Below are positions 1 through 9,400 of a stretch of 64,000 nt of DNA, piece after piece. The notes beneath the pieces were generated by a model, which was not told the DNA's origin, made no database searches, and was given only the letters and a program-made list of their open reading frames with translations. The stretch is from positions 1 to 64,000 of the forward strand of contig CAYPFR010000005.1 of assembly GCA_964410285.1 (NCBI GenBank). The letters are read 5' to 3'. The position numbers were made by a program, and so were the translations under genes. The DNA is from Fretibacter sp964410285 (GTDB taxonomy: Bacteria > Pseudomonadota > Alphaproteobacteria > Caulobacterales > Maricaulaceae). Position 1 is the stretch's first letter. Each line of letters starts with the position of its first letter.

Positions 1-45
1 AAGCTGATTAACAGTCAGCTGCTCTACCAACTGAGCTATTGCGGA
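1..45 (-). tRNA. tRNA-Asn (GTT), partial
   Basis: Read on the minus strand from 45 downwards, the sequence gives the 5' half of a tRNA: a TCCGC acceptor start, a D arm with AGCTCAGTTGGTAGAGC, and an anticodon arm with loop CTGTTAA, so the anticodon is GTT (asparagine). The gene runs off the left edge of the window, so the variable loop, T arm and 3' end are not visible. Confidence 0.93.
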
Positions 46-362
46 ATAGACCATTTCGGGTAGGAGCGCGGTGTAGCAGAAGTCTGGCTCCTTTGCCAAG
101 CCTCTTTTTATGCAAAAAGGTGAAAATTATCCGCCCTGAAATTTCAAGAAAATTCTTGCCGTTTATCAGGTCCTGAACCTGTTCATTTATGGCGATCCAG
201 GCCAAAAAAAAGGAGCCACAAGGGCTCCGAAGGTATTAGGTGAATGGTGGGGTGTCTCCAAGAGAAGACAGTCTCTGTATTAACGAATAGGGTAAATTAA
301 GGGTTAACAAAGCGGCAGAGCTTAAAAAAAAACCTGTCATAATAGGAAAAATTGCCATAATA
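46..362. other. Intergenic stretch between tRNA-Asn and the Mpo1-like gene
   Basis: No credible protein gene is seen in these 317 bases. An open minus-strand frame across the left part overlaps the tRNA and has no family-like sequence. The one clear element is a minus-strand terminator hairpin at 204-228. No gene lies between it and about 362 that would need it, so 230-350 may hold a small non-coding RNA on the minus strand. Confidence 0.5.
204..228 (-). terminator. Rho-independent terminator, orphan
   Basis: A GGAGCC stem (212-217) pairs with GGCTCC (223-228) around a five-base loop. On the minus strand the hairpin is followed directly by a run of about eight T (204-211 complement), the classic intrinsic terminator layout. 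On the plus strand no T run follows, so it works leftwards. No protein gene lies immediately upstream on that strand. Confidence 0.65.
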
Positions 363-707
363 ATGCGGGCCATGAGTGACAAAATCCAAAGTTACCAAGA
401 ATTCTGGCCATATTATCTACGCGAGCATAGCCAGCCGGCAACACGAGCTTGGCACTATTTTGGGACGTCTTTGTCCTTGCTGGTCCTTATTGCGGCGATC
501 ATCTCGCAAAATGGCTGGTTTGTGCTGGGCGCGGTTATAAGCGGATATTTTTTCGCTTGGGTGTCTCATGGCGCGATAGAGAAGAATAAGCCGGCAACAT
601 TTACCTATCCACTATGGTCTCTGGCCAGTGATTTTCGGATGCTATTTTGCTTTGTAACGGGGCGTATGGGCGCAGAGCTAGAAAAAGCTGGTCTGCCCAA
701 AAGATAA
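363..707 (+). CDS. Mpo1-like (DUF962) membrane protein
   Basis: A 114-residue protein of the Mpo1/DUF962 family. Yeast Mpo1 is an iron-dependent dioxygenase that alpha-oxidises 2-hydroxy fatty acids; bacterial members are barely characterised, so substrate and reaction here are unknown. Visible signatures are the N-terminal FWPYYLREHSQPATRAWHYF block with its conserved His, Pro and Arg spacing, two hydrophobic segments (about 32-48 and 51-67), a second His in WVSHGA and the C-terminal YPLWSLASDFRM block. Together these give the scattered His residues thought to bind iron. Translation could also begin at the ATG at 372 (MSDKIQ), the more family-like N-terminus. It stands alone, with tRNA genes on both sides. 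Confidence 0.82.
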   Translation: MRAMSDKIQSYQEFWPYYLREHSQPATRAWHYFGTSLSLLVLIAAIISQNGWFVLGAVISGYFFAWVSHGAIEKNKPATFTYPLWSLASDFRMLFCFVTGRMGAELEKAGLPKR

Positions 708-752
708 CCATTGCAGCCAGCCTTGGCCTTCGATATATCCCAAGCTCTGTGA

Positions 753-826
753 GGCACCATGGCGGAGTGGTGACGCAGCGGATTGCAAATCCGTGTACCC
801 GAGTTCGATTCTCGGTGGTGCCTCCA
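753..826 (+). tRNA. tRNA-Cys (GCA)
   Basis: A complete cloverleaf can be drawn. The acceptor is GGCACCA pairing with TGGTGCC. The anticodon loop is TTGCAAA-like within GATTGCAAATC, giving anticodon GCA, and the T arm contains GTTCGATTC. The discriminator base is T, and CCA is encoded at 824-826. The gene lies 45 bases after the Mpo1-like gene. Confidence 0.95.
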
Positions 827-980
827 AAATCCCTTTTAAGAGCGCATAGGATGAGCGGCCTGATGGGCCGTATGGATAGTCACATGATTTGAGACGGTCC
901 GCTGCGCCGCCCGATGTGCAGCATTGTTAGAGAAAGTGCTTTTAGCTAGGATTTAGGCGAGGGGCCGCTATGATAGCGCT

Positions 981-1805
981 ATGAGTGATTTTGTGATTTC
1001 CAATGAAGCAGCGCTGCGTTTTGGTGTTTTTGTGTCGATTCTACTTTTGATGATGGCGGCGGAAGCCATCTTTCCACGCCGCAAACGGGCGATGCCGCGC
1101 GTGCGCCGCTGGAGTTCGAATCTCTTGCTTGTGCTCATTGACGGGCTTTTTGTGCGCCTTCTCTTTCCGATTGTCGCTGTCGGCGCAGCGGCGCTGGCGG
1201 CGGAAAACAATTGGGGGCTTTTGACGCTTGTCGACTGGCCACTCTGGCTTGAAGTGATATTCGTGATTATTGTTCTGGACATGCTAATTTATTGGCAGCA
1301 TGTGGCTTTTCATCATATTCCCGTGCTCTGGGCTTTGCATAAGGTTCATCACGCCGATAGGGATATTGATGTGACGACGGGTTCGCGTTTTCACCCTGCG
1401 GAAATCGCGGTTTCCCTGATGTATAAAATGGCAATTGTGGTCATTTTGGGCGCGCCTGTGATTGCCGTGATCATTTTTGAGCTTATTTTAAATGGCTGCG
1501 CTATGTTCAATCATTCTAATTTAAAATTGCCATCGCGTTTTGACCGCATCTTGAGACGCATTATAGTGACGCCGGATATGCACCGCGTGCATCACTCGGT
1601 GCTCGTTAGCGAGACGAATAGTAATTACGGTTTTAGCCTTTCCATCTGGGATAGGCTATTTGGGTCCTATATCGCACAGCCCTCACAGGGACATGAGGGC
1701 ATGACCATTGGTCTTCATGAGTATCAGGGGCGCGGACCCGCCTCGCTTTTATGGTCGCTTTGCCTTCCGTTTGGGCCGATTAAGCGATTGGAGAAATGGT
1801 TTTAG
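981..1805 (+). CDS. Sterol desaturase / fatty acid hydroxylase superfamily protein
   Basis: A 274-residue integral membrane di-iron oxygenase of the fatty acid hydroxylase superfamily (ERG3/ERG25/CrtZ-like). Such enzymes hydroxylate or desaturate lipid chains in the inner membrane using O2. Four hydrophobic segments lie at about 12-28, 47-70, 88-108 and 150-175. The His clusters that bind two irons are all present: HVAFHH near residue 110, HKVHHAD near 124, and HRVHHS near 203. The exact substrate cannot be read from sequence; bacterial members act on carotenoids, hopanoids, sterols or ornithine lipids. It is a single-gene unit. An alternative ATG at 970 is out of step with family alignments, so 981 is preferred. 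Confidence 0.85.
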   Translation: MSDFVISNEAALRFGVFVSILLLMMAAEAIFPRRKRAMPRVRRWSSNLLLVLIDGLFVRLLFPIVAVGAAALAAENNWGLLTLVDWPLWLEVIFVIIVLDMLIYWQHVAFHHIPVLWALHKVHHADRDIDVTTGSRFHPAEIAVSLMYKMAIVVILGAPVIAVIIFELILNGCAMFNHSNLKLPSRFDRILRRIIVTPDMHRVHHSVLVSETNSNYGFSLSIWDRLFGSYIAQPSQGHEGMTIGLHEYQGRGPASLLWSLCLPFGPIKRLEKWF

Positions 1806-1828
1806 GTCTTTAGCAACCCGGCTGTTTT

Positions 1829-1860
1829 GCAAATGGTCCATATACAGATTAGACCATTGC
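1829..1860. repeat. Inverted repeat upstream of pcm
   Basis: AATGGTC (1832-1838) and GACCATT (1852-1858) form perfect 7-base arms about 13 bases apart. With one bulge the symmetry extends outward to GC(A)AATGGTC and GACCATTGC. There is no T run, so it is not an intrinsic terminator. It lies about 125 bases before pcm and may be an operator or part of a promoter region. Confidence 0.35.
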
Positions 1861-1982
1861 GCATGAGGGGCGCAGCGGTTTATAGAGCGGCAGAAACCGC
1901 AGATTCTAGGGAATAAATTACCTGAATTTAAAGGTTTTGCAGGAAGAATAGTGATTAGCTTCGCGAAGTTGCCGAGGACCCT

Positions 1983-2636
1983 ATGTTTGATTACGCCGCC
2001 GCCCGCCGTCATATGATTGATAACCAAATCCGCACGAATGACGTGACGGATCCCGTTGTGCTGGCCGCCTTTCGCCAAGTCCCAAGAGAGACTTTCACTC
2101 CCGTTGGCCGGCGATCCGTATCCTATAGTGATGTTCACGTCCCTCTAGGTGAGGGGCGGGTGATGATCCGGCCGCGCGACTTTGCCAAAATGATCAGTGC
2201 TGCAGATATTCAGCCCACTGATGTCGTTCTCGATATTGCCTGCGGGCGCGGATATTCTTCGGCGGTTATTGCAGGCATAGCGGAGACCGTGATTGGGCTT
2301 GAGGATGAAGAAGTCCGCGTGGAACAAGCCAGCGATCTTTTGACATCTGTTGACATCACAAATGCTGCGATTGTCATGGGGGATTTAAAATCGGGCGCGC
2401 GCGAGCATGGTCCCTTTAATGTGATTTTTGTAAATGGCTCTGTCTCTGAGGTTCCTAAAACCTGGCTGGATCAACTGGCAAATGGTGGGCGTCTTGTCTG
2501 CGTAGTGCAAAATGGACCGATCGGGCGCGTGTACGTATATACCCGTTCAGGAGATGTTATCGGGGAGCGCGTTGATTTTGATGCGTCTGTGCCTGCATTG
2601 CCCGGATTTGAGCGCGCCGACGAATTTGTGTTCTAG
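1983..2636 (+). CDS. pcm: Protein-L-isoaspartate O-methyltransferase
   Basis: A 217-residue SAM-dependent methyltransferase of the PCMT family. It methylates L-isoaspartyl residues in aged proteins as the first step of their repair to aspartate. The N-terminus (ARRHMIDNQIRTNDVTD) is typical of the alphaproteobacterial subfamily. SAM-binding motif I is VLDIACGRGYSSAV at about residues 81-94, followed by an acidic residue in VIGLE. The family's usual substrate-loop TPVGRRSVSYSD is present at about 39-50. The start ATG at 1983 is the only good match to the family N-terminus. The tolC gene begins six bases after the stop, so the two are probably co-transcribed, an arrangement common in this bacterial class. 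Confidence 0.88.
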   Translation: MFDYAAARRHMIDNQIRTNDVTDPVVLAAFRQVPRETFTPVGRRSVSYSDVHVPLGEGRVMIRPRDFAKMISAADIQPTDVVLDIACGRGYSSAVIAGIAETVIGLEDEEVRVEQASDLLTSVDITNAAIVMGDLKSGAREHGPFNVIFVNGSVSEVPKTWLDQLANGGRLVCVVQNGPIGRVYVYTRSGDVIGERVDFDASVPALPGFERADEFVF

Positions 2637-2642
2637 GCCGCA

Positions 2643-4340
2643 GTGATTTTACTTGACCATACACGTGCGTTACGCGCCGCCCGTCGGGGGGCGGCCGCAG
2701 GGGCCTTGCTGATTTTCGGTATGGGGTTTGCACAGGCCGAAACACTGCAAGAGGCCATGGTTTCAGCGTATCAAACCAACCCAAGCCTGAAAGCAGAGCG
2801 CGCCCGCGTCAAGGAGACTGACGAGAATTATATTCAGGCCCGTTCGCAGGGGCGGCTGAACTCTTCGCTTTCGGCCAGTATTGCGCGGCAAGCTTTCCGC
2901 GCGCCATCCCAAGGGTTTTTTGGCCCCGTGTCGGGCCGGACTATTGAGGATGGGCAGCCGCGCGTCTTGGCGCTGCAGGTCATTCAGCCGATTTACCAAG
3001 GCGGGCGCGTAAAGGCACTCAAACAACAGGCCAAATCCGGCATATTTGCCGCGCGCGAGGGCCTGCGTAGCGCAGAGCAAAATTTGTTTGTGTCCGTTGC
3101 AACGGCTTATGTCGATGTTTTGAGGGATGAGGAGACGGCCCGTATTCGCCGAAATAACGTCAGTGTGCTTGCGCGGCAGGAGCAAGCCGCCCTTGACCGG
3201 TTTGATGTCGGGGAGGGAACGCTCACCGATATCGCGCAAGCCCAATCTCGCCAAGCCGCTGCCAATATTGGACTTGCGCAAGCAGATGCGCAGCTCGCGA
3301 GCTCACGTGCCGCTTATGAACGCCTCGTCGGTCACCCCCCCGTAGATTTACAGGCCGTGCCTGACTTTACCCTGCCAGCCACCCTGCAAGAGGCAAGGGA
3401 AATTGGCGTGGCGAATAATCCGCAGCTTGGCGCCAGCCTGTTCAGCGTTGAAGCTGCCAAAGCAGGAATAAAGGTCGCGAAATCGGCAGGAAGGCCAAGC
3501 TTTTCGATAAATGGGGCGCTTGCCAATCAGCGTGCGCAGCTTGGCGGGTTTCGGGAAAGTGACTCCGCGTCCCTAACGGCGCAGCTTAATATTCCGCTTT
3601 ACTCGGGCGGCGCAAATAAATCTCGCGTGCGCCAAGCCAAAAGCACTGTAGAGCGCCTGAATTATGAGGCCAGAGACATTGAAAATGCAATAGAGCAAAC
3701 GGTCACGCAAATTTGGGCGTCGTTAAAGGCCGCTGAGGCTTCTTTGATTGCCGCAAAAGAACAAGTGCGCACGGCAGAGGTCGCATTTGAGGGCGTAACC
3801 CTAGAGCAGCAGGTTGGCACGCGCGATACTCTTGATGTGCTCAATGCCGAGCAAGAATTACTCAATGCCAAGCTGTCTGTCGTCAATGCAGAGCGCTCTG
3901 TGGATGTAACAAGCTATCAACTTCTGTCGATATTAGGCGGTTTTGACGCCGATAGCCTGCAATTACCCGTAGATTTTTACGACCCGGCAGCGAATTTTGA
4001 AGACGTGAAGCGTGATAGTCTTACGCGCGCGGTTGACCGCTATGTGCCGGTCGCCGTAAGGAAAATTGGACGGCAACTCCCAAATATACCCAAAGATGTC
4101 GCAAAATTCGGCAAACAGACAGGTATTCCAGCGAATGTCAAAGGTTTGGGTGCGGGCGTTGGTACGGTGTTGGACGGCGTCGGCACGCTGCAAAAAGACG
4201 CTGTTGATGCCATTACGGGGCAATCTGGCGTGGTTTTACCGCCGCCGGAAAGGGAATTGGATGACGCGCCAATTCTTTTGCCTGCTTTGGATGGCAATAT
4301 TTCAGCGCAAGCTTCGTCCCCAGATTCCCCTCAGAATTGA
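2643..4340 (+). CDS. tolC: TolC-family outer membrane efflux protein
   Basis: A 565-residue outer-membrane channel of the TolC type, which forms a trimeric exit duct for tripartite efflux pumps and type I secretion. It begins with GTG, and an N-terminal signal peptide (residues about 1-34, ending GFAQA-ET) directs export. Two repeated coiled-coil halves follow, with family landmarks such as SLKAERARVKETDENY near 40-55, QPIYQGGR near 115, NPQLGAS near 257 and NIPLYSGG near 317. TLDVLNAEQELLNAK at about 397-411 is a hallmark of TolC helices. The C-terminal 130 residues (Pro, Gly and Asp rich) extend past the TolC core and are poorly conserved. It follows pcm by six bases and precedes popZ. Confidence 0.9.
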   Translation: MILLDHTRALRAARRGAAAGALLIFGMGFAQAETLQEAMVSAYQTNPSLKAERARVKETDENYIQARSQGRLNSSLSASIARQAFRAPSQGFFGPVSGRTIEDGQPRVLALQVIQPIYQGGRVKALKQQAKSGIFAAREGLRSAEQNLFVSVATAYVDVLRDEETARIRRNNVSVLARQEQAALDRFDVGEGTLTDIAQAQSRQAAANIGLAQADAQLASSRAAYERLVGHPPVDLQAVPDFTLPATLQEAREIGVANNPQLGASLFSVEAAKAGIKVAKSAGRPSFSINGALANQRAQLGGFRESDSASLTAQLNIPLYSGGANKSRVRQAKSTVERLNYEARDIENAIEQTVTQIWASLKAAEASLIAAKEQVRTAEVAFEGVTLEQQVGTRDTLDVLNAEQELLNAKLSVVNAERSVDVTSYQLLSILGGFDADSLQLPVDFYDPAANFEDVKRDSLTRAVDRYVPVAVRKIGRQLPNIPKDVAKFGKQTGIPANVKGLGAGVGTVLDGVGTLQKDAVDAITGQSGVVLPPPERELDDAPILLPALDGNISAQASSPDSPQN

Positions 4341-4423
4341 TTGCGAACGGAACTAGACAAGTCTGACGCGTTCCCTTAGCTTAAGATAACGTTAGGGATA
4401 TTCCCGGATTTATCTAAGGCTGG

Positions 4424-6325
4424 ATGCTTATGTCGGACAATACAACCGATACTCCTGAAACAAATGTCGACGGTGTTGAGCCGAGCATGGAGGATATTCT
4501 AGCCTCTATTCGCCGCATTATAGCGGATGATGACCAGGCAAACGCTGAGTTTGCGGGCGGTCTATCAGATGAGTCAATAGCGGAAGCGGTCAAAATTCCA
4601 GAGCCACAAGAGCTGGCGCCGCAAAATACCTCGCCAGAAGCGATCTTAGAGCCACCCATGGAAACACTGGAACTTGCAGCACAGCAGATGGATGTTGAAA
4701 CCGAAGACCTACCTATGGAGGACGTCGGCGAGGCAGATACGCTCACGCTGACGCCGCTCGATGTGCTGGCGGAAAATGACGCGCTTGATGAGTTGGGGTC
4801 TGATATTGAGGCGCTTGATGATTTAAGCGCGCTGGAGGGGATGGACGAGCTTTCTGGCGGCGATGATGTCGCAGCTCTTGAGGATTTGCTGACAGATGAT
4901 GAAAGTAAGACCCCCGCAAAAGGCGAAGGCACCCAGCGGCTTACGGGCCTTGCGGGTTTGGCGGCGGCGGGCCTTGGGGCGGCGGCGGCAGCCGGCTCTG
5001 GTGTGGCCAATGCTATCAAATCCGAACGACAAAGCCCAACCGTTGGCGAGACTGACGATATTGTGTCTTTAACTGACAGCGCTGACATGGCGATGGAAGA
5101 TCTTGATCTGGTGCTTGATGACGTATCGGGTAATCATAATGATCAAACCGAAGACAAAGCCGCTCAGCTGGAAACGTCAAGTGCCTCTGATGAAGAAGAC
5201 CCGATCGACGATCTTGATAGACTTCTGAACAGTATGCTCGGCGATAGCCCAGCTGCCGAACCCGAGCCCGAGCCGGAGCCCGAAGCTGAATTTGTCGTTG
5301 ATCCGGCAGCCGATCTGATCGCGGAGACACGGGATGCAGATGAGGGCGAGGATATTGACGATCTTCTGTCCGACCTTTTGGGTGAGGACGGCGAAGTTGA
5401 AGACAGCGGCGTATTGGAACTTGACGGCCAAGATTTAGGCGAAAGCAAGCCGCAATCCGACCCTGATCTTGATCTTGTCAAAAGTTTGATGGCGGATTTA
5501 ACCGATGATCCCTATCCCGATAACAGCGCGCCGGAAACAGTATCGGCACTGGATGATCTTAAAGACCCTGACGATCTTGAAGACAATGTTATTGACGAAA
5601 TCCTTGAGCTTTCTATGGAGGATGAGGAAAACCTGCAGCAAAATTCGGGTTCAGATGTCGATATAGCGGACCTTGTCGCGCCGTTACCAGAACCAGAAGC
5701 GGCGGATGAGGCGGTGCAGGATAATTCGCCATTCTTTATCGATATCAATGCGGATTTGTCTAAACCGGAAACGGCCAAACCCAGCTTGTCTGATATTGCA
5801 AAGTCTACCAAAGCTGAAGCCGAGCGAATTAAGAACCAAGGGTTTTCAACAGGACAATTTGCAGCCGGGGCAGGCGTTGCTGTTGCGGCAAGCGGCCCGC
5901 TGGCCGCGCTTGTCAAAAATAATAAAGCCGCAGAAGTTCAGGAGGCGGCAAACAAAGACGACACCGCAGCGGCAGTAACGGAGCCTGCTGAAGAGAAAGA
6001 GCCGGAAGCCACAAACTCCGCAACTGAAACAAAATCAAAAAAGACAATAGCTACACCACTTAAGGAGACCGCAGATATGCCAAAGGCTTCAGCGAAAGAC
6101 ACGATCGTCGACAATGCAACCGAGGATGCAACAGCGAGTGCTTTTGCCTCTCTGAACAAAGTTATTGACGAGAAAACGACGATGGCTGAACGGGGTGACC
6201 GGATTGGCGATCTCGTGCAGGAAGCGCTGCGCCCGATGCTCAAGGAGTGGCTCGATAAGAACCTGAAAGGTATCGTTGAGCGCGCTGTCACGAAAGAGGT
6301 CAAGCGCATTTCCTCAGGCAAGTAA
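4424..6325 (+). CDS. popZ: PopZ-family polar organizing protein (DUF2497), unusually long
   Basis: PopZ builds a polymeric microdomain at the cell pole that anchors ParB/parS centromeres and recruits cell-cycle regulators in alphaproteobacteria. Both conserved ends are present: the N-terminal helix EPSMEDILASIRRIIADDD (residues about 20-38), which binds partners, and the C-terminal oligomerisation helices from ASAFASLN to about residue 630 (including VQEALRPMLKEWLDKNLKG). Between them lies a roughly 530-residue Asp/Glu/Pro-rich linker, while Caulobacter PopZ is only about 177 residues in total. The linker also contains two Ala/Gly-rich hydrophobic stretches (around residues 168-192 and 482-503), which is odd for a cytoplasmic scaffold. 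A second in-frame ATG lies at 4430. The neighbours tolC and valS match the order seen in related genomes. Confidence 0.88.
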   Translation: MLMSDNTTDTPETNVDGVEPSMEDILASIRRIIADDDQANAEFAGGLSDESIAEAVKIPEPQELAPQNTSPEAILEPPMETLELAAQQMDVETEDLPMEDVGEADTLTLTPLDVLAENDALDELGSDIEALDDLSALEGMDELSGGDDVAALEDLLTDDESKTPAKGEGTQRLTGLAGLAAAGLGAAAAAGSGVANAIKSERQSPTVGETDDIVSLTDSADMAMEDLDLVLDDVSGNHNDQTEDKAAQLETSSASDEEDPIDDLDRLLNSMLGDSPAAEPEPEPEPEAEFVVDPAADLIAETRDADEGEDIDDLLSDLLGEDGEVEDSGVLELDGQDLGESKPQSDPDLDLVKSLMADLTDDPYPDNSAPETVSALDDLKDPDDLEDNVIDEILELSMEDEENLQQNSGSDVDIADLVAPLPEPEAADEAVQDNSPFFIDINADLSKPETAKPSLSDIAKSTKAEAERIKNQGFSTGQFAAGAGVAVAASGPLAALVKNNKAAEVQEAANKDDTAAAVTEPAEEKEPEATNSATETKSKKTIATPLKETADMPKASAKDTIVDNATEDATASAFASLNKVIDEKTTMAERGDRIGDLVQEALRPMLKEWLDKNLKGIVERAVTKEVKRISSGK

Positions 6326-6357
6326 TCTGGCATTAGTTTATGGGCTGAAATTATTCG

Positions 6358-6385
6358 CCGTCCTGCTTTTGGTGGGGCGGTTTTT
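6358..6385 (+). terminator. Probable intrinsic terminator after popZ
   Basis: CCGTCC (6358-6363) pairs with GGGCGG (6375-6380) through one G-T pair, around an 11-base loop, followed by TTTTT (6381-6385). It lies 33 bases after the popZ stop and before valS, separating the two transcripts. The loop is long, so strength is uncertain. Confidence 0.55.
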
Positions 6386-6456
6386 CGTTTTAAGGGTGGA
6401 ATAGGCGGCAAAATCCTTTAATGACGGGGAAACCTTCCATAAGTGATTGCTATTCC

Positions 6457-9400
6457 ATGCTTGAGAAAAATTTCGACCCTAAAACTGCTGAACAGCGCCT
6501 TTATAAGATGTGGGAAGAGGCCGGCCATTTTAAGCCGCGTCCAGCAAAGCCCACTGACACCAAAGACGATAATTTCTCAATCGTAATACCGCCGCCCAAT
6601 GTCACGGGCAGCCTGCATATGGGCCATGCGGTCAATAACACCATTCAGGATATTCTGGTGCGATTTAACCGCATGAAAGGCAAGGCCGTGCTCTGGCAGC
6701 CCGGTACGGACCACGCTGGCATTGCCACGCAAATGGTTGTCGAGCGCAAATTGGCCGCGGAGGGCAAAGCCCGCAAAGATATGACCCGTGAGCAGTTCCT
6801 AGAACATGTCTGGGCGTGGAAGGCCGAAAGCGGCGGAAATATCAATCAGCAGCTTCGCCGCCTCGGTTCGTCATGCGATTGGTCGCGCGAGAAATTCACG
6901 CTCGGTGACCCCGAGAACCCAGATGATAAAATGGCCGAAGCTGTCACCAAAGCTTTCGTTGATATGTATGAAGCTGGCCTAATCTACCGCGACAAACGCC
7001 TCGTAAACTGGGACCCGCATTTCCAGACCGCGATTTCAGATCTCGAAGTTGAGAATATCGAAAAAGACGGCCATTTCTGGCACTTCAAATATCCACTCGC
7101 CGAAAAAGAAGATGGAACTCGGGAGACATACACATATGTCGAGAAAGACGAAGACGGAAATGTGATCCTATCCGAGGAGCGCGACTATATTTCTATCGCC
7201 ACCACGCGGCCCGAAACCATGCTGGGCGACGGCGCGGTGGCTGTGCATCCTGATGATGAGCGTTACGCGCCGATTATCGGCAAGATGGTGCGCCTGCCGC
7301 TGGCCGATCGTCTTATCCCGATTATCACGGACGAATATCCTGACCCTGATTTCGGCTCGGGAGCGGTGAAGATTACGGGCGCGCATGACTTTAATGACTA
7401 TGACGTCGCCAAGCGTAATGACATCCCGATGTATTCGCTTATGGATGAGCGCGGTGCCATGTGCGCCTCCGAAATTATGCCCGAAAAATATGTGGGCATG
7501 GACCGCTTTGCCGCGCGCAAAGCGGTGGTCGCCGACATTGACGCGGCAGACCTGCTCATCCGTGTTGAAGATAAGAAAATCATGCAGCCCTATGGCGACC
7601 GCTCCGGCGTGGTCATTGAACCCATGCTGACCGATCAATGGTTTGTCGCGGCGGATAAGCTGGCAGAGCAAGCCATGGCAAAGGTTGATGACGGTTCAAC
7701 CCGTTTTATTCCAGAGAATTGGAAGAAAACCTATGACCACTGGATGAAGGACATCCAGCCGTGGTGCATTTCAAGACAATTGTGGTGGGGGCATCAGATT
7801 CCAGCTTGGCATGCTGTAGGGGTTGGAAGAGTCGGCTTTCCTGTATCTAAAGAACTAGAAAAGGGAAAACTAATTGTCGCAAAAACACGTGGTGAGGCGA
7901 TGAATATTGCTGAGGAGTTTTACTCAGAATTAGGCAAAGCAAAAGCTTACAACCTTAGCGACGATGTCAAAGAAAATTTGGATATTTGGGATGAACAAGA
8001 TTTTTCGATTGCTGTGGAGTATGGCGGTCAGGAGCATGGTTTTATCGTAGATCGCGACCCCGACGTCCTAGATACATGGTTCTCCTCCGGCCTGTGGCCC
8101 TTCTCGACCCTTGGCTGGCCGGATAACACAGACGAGCTTGCACGCTTCTACCCCACCTCAACGCTTGTCACCGCTTTTGATATTATCTTCTTTTGGGTGG
8201 CGAGAATGATGATGCAGGGCTTGCATTTCATGGATGAAGTGCCGTTCAAAGACGTCTATATTCACGCCCTTGTATTGGATGAGGCGGGCAAGAAAATGTC
8301 CAAATCCATTGGCAATACGCTCGACCCGCTGGATTTGATTGACGGCGTCGACATTGAAACACTTGTCGCCAAACGCACACGGGGACTTAAAAATCCGGAA
8401 AAAGCCCCCAAGATCGAAAAAGCCACGCGCAAACAATATCCAAACGGATTTGAGGCTTACGGCGCGGACGCGCTGCGCTTTACCCTTGCGTCTATGGCGG
8501 GGCAGGGGCGCAATATCCGCCTGTCTGTTGACCGCATTGCAGGCTACCGCAATTTTGGCACCAAGCTTTGGTCTGCCGCCAGTTTTGGGCAAATGAACGA
8601 CTGCGCGCCGCAGCCCGATTTTGACCCCGCCAGCGCCAAACTCGCGCTCAATAAATGGATAATCTCTGAAACGGTGAAAACCGCTGCCGAGGTCACGCGG
8701 TGTATTGAAAGCTACCGCTTTAATGACGCGGCCGATGCGGCCTATAAATTTGCGTGGGATACGTTCTGTAGCTGGTATTTGGAAATGACGAAGCCGCTTT
8801 TGTCTGGCGAAGACGGAACTGAGAAATCCGAAACTCGCGCCGCCTTCGCGTGGACGCTCGATCAGATATTAAAATTGCTGCATCCCTTTATGCCTTTCAT
8901 CACAGAAGAAATTTGGGGGAGCATCGGAGCCGCGCGCGAAAGCCATTTGATTGTCGCGCCTTGGCCTGATTTATCCCATGAAATGATTGATGCAGCCGCG
9001 TGTAAAGATATTGAATGGCTCCAAACCTTGATTACCAATCTGCGCTCTGTGCGGGCGGATATGAACATCCCGCCAAGCAAAAAGGCCAAACTTTTGCAGC
9101 TCTCCGCTACGCTTGATCCGCGCCTTGCTGTCTATGCGGATGTCCTCTCGCCCATGGCCCGCGTCGACGGCGTCGAGACTGCGCTTGAGGCCCCCAAGGG
9201 CGCGCTGCAAACTGTAGTGGACGGGGTGAGCTACGCTATTCCGCTCGAGGGCCTGATTGACCTTGGCGCGGAGCGAAAGCGCTTGAGCAAGGAAATCGAG
9301 AGGGCGCAAGCCGAGATCGAAAAAATTGACAAGAAGCTCTCCAACCCTGCCTTTACTGACAAAGCGCCAGAAAAGGTCGTTAACCTGCAAAAAGACCGCC

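Noticed and set aside
4348..4380. GGAAC and GTTCC arms after tolC as a terminator
   Set aside because: The stem is only five pairs around a long loop and no T run follows.
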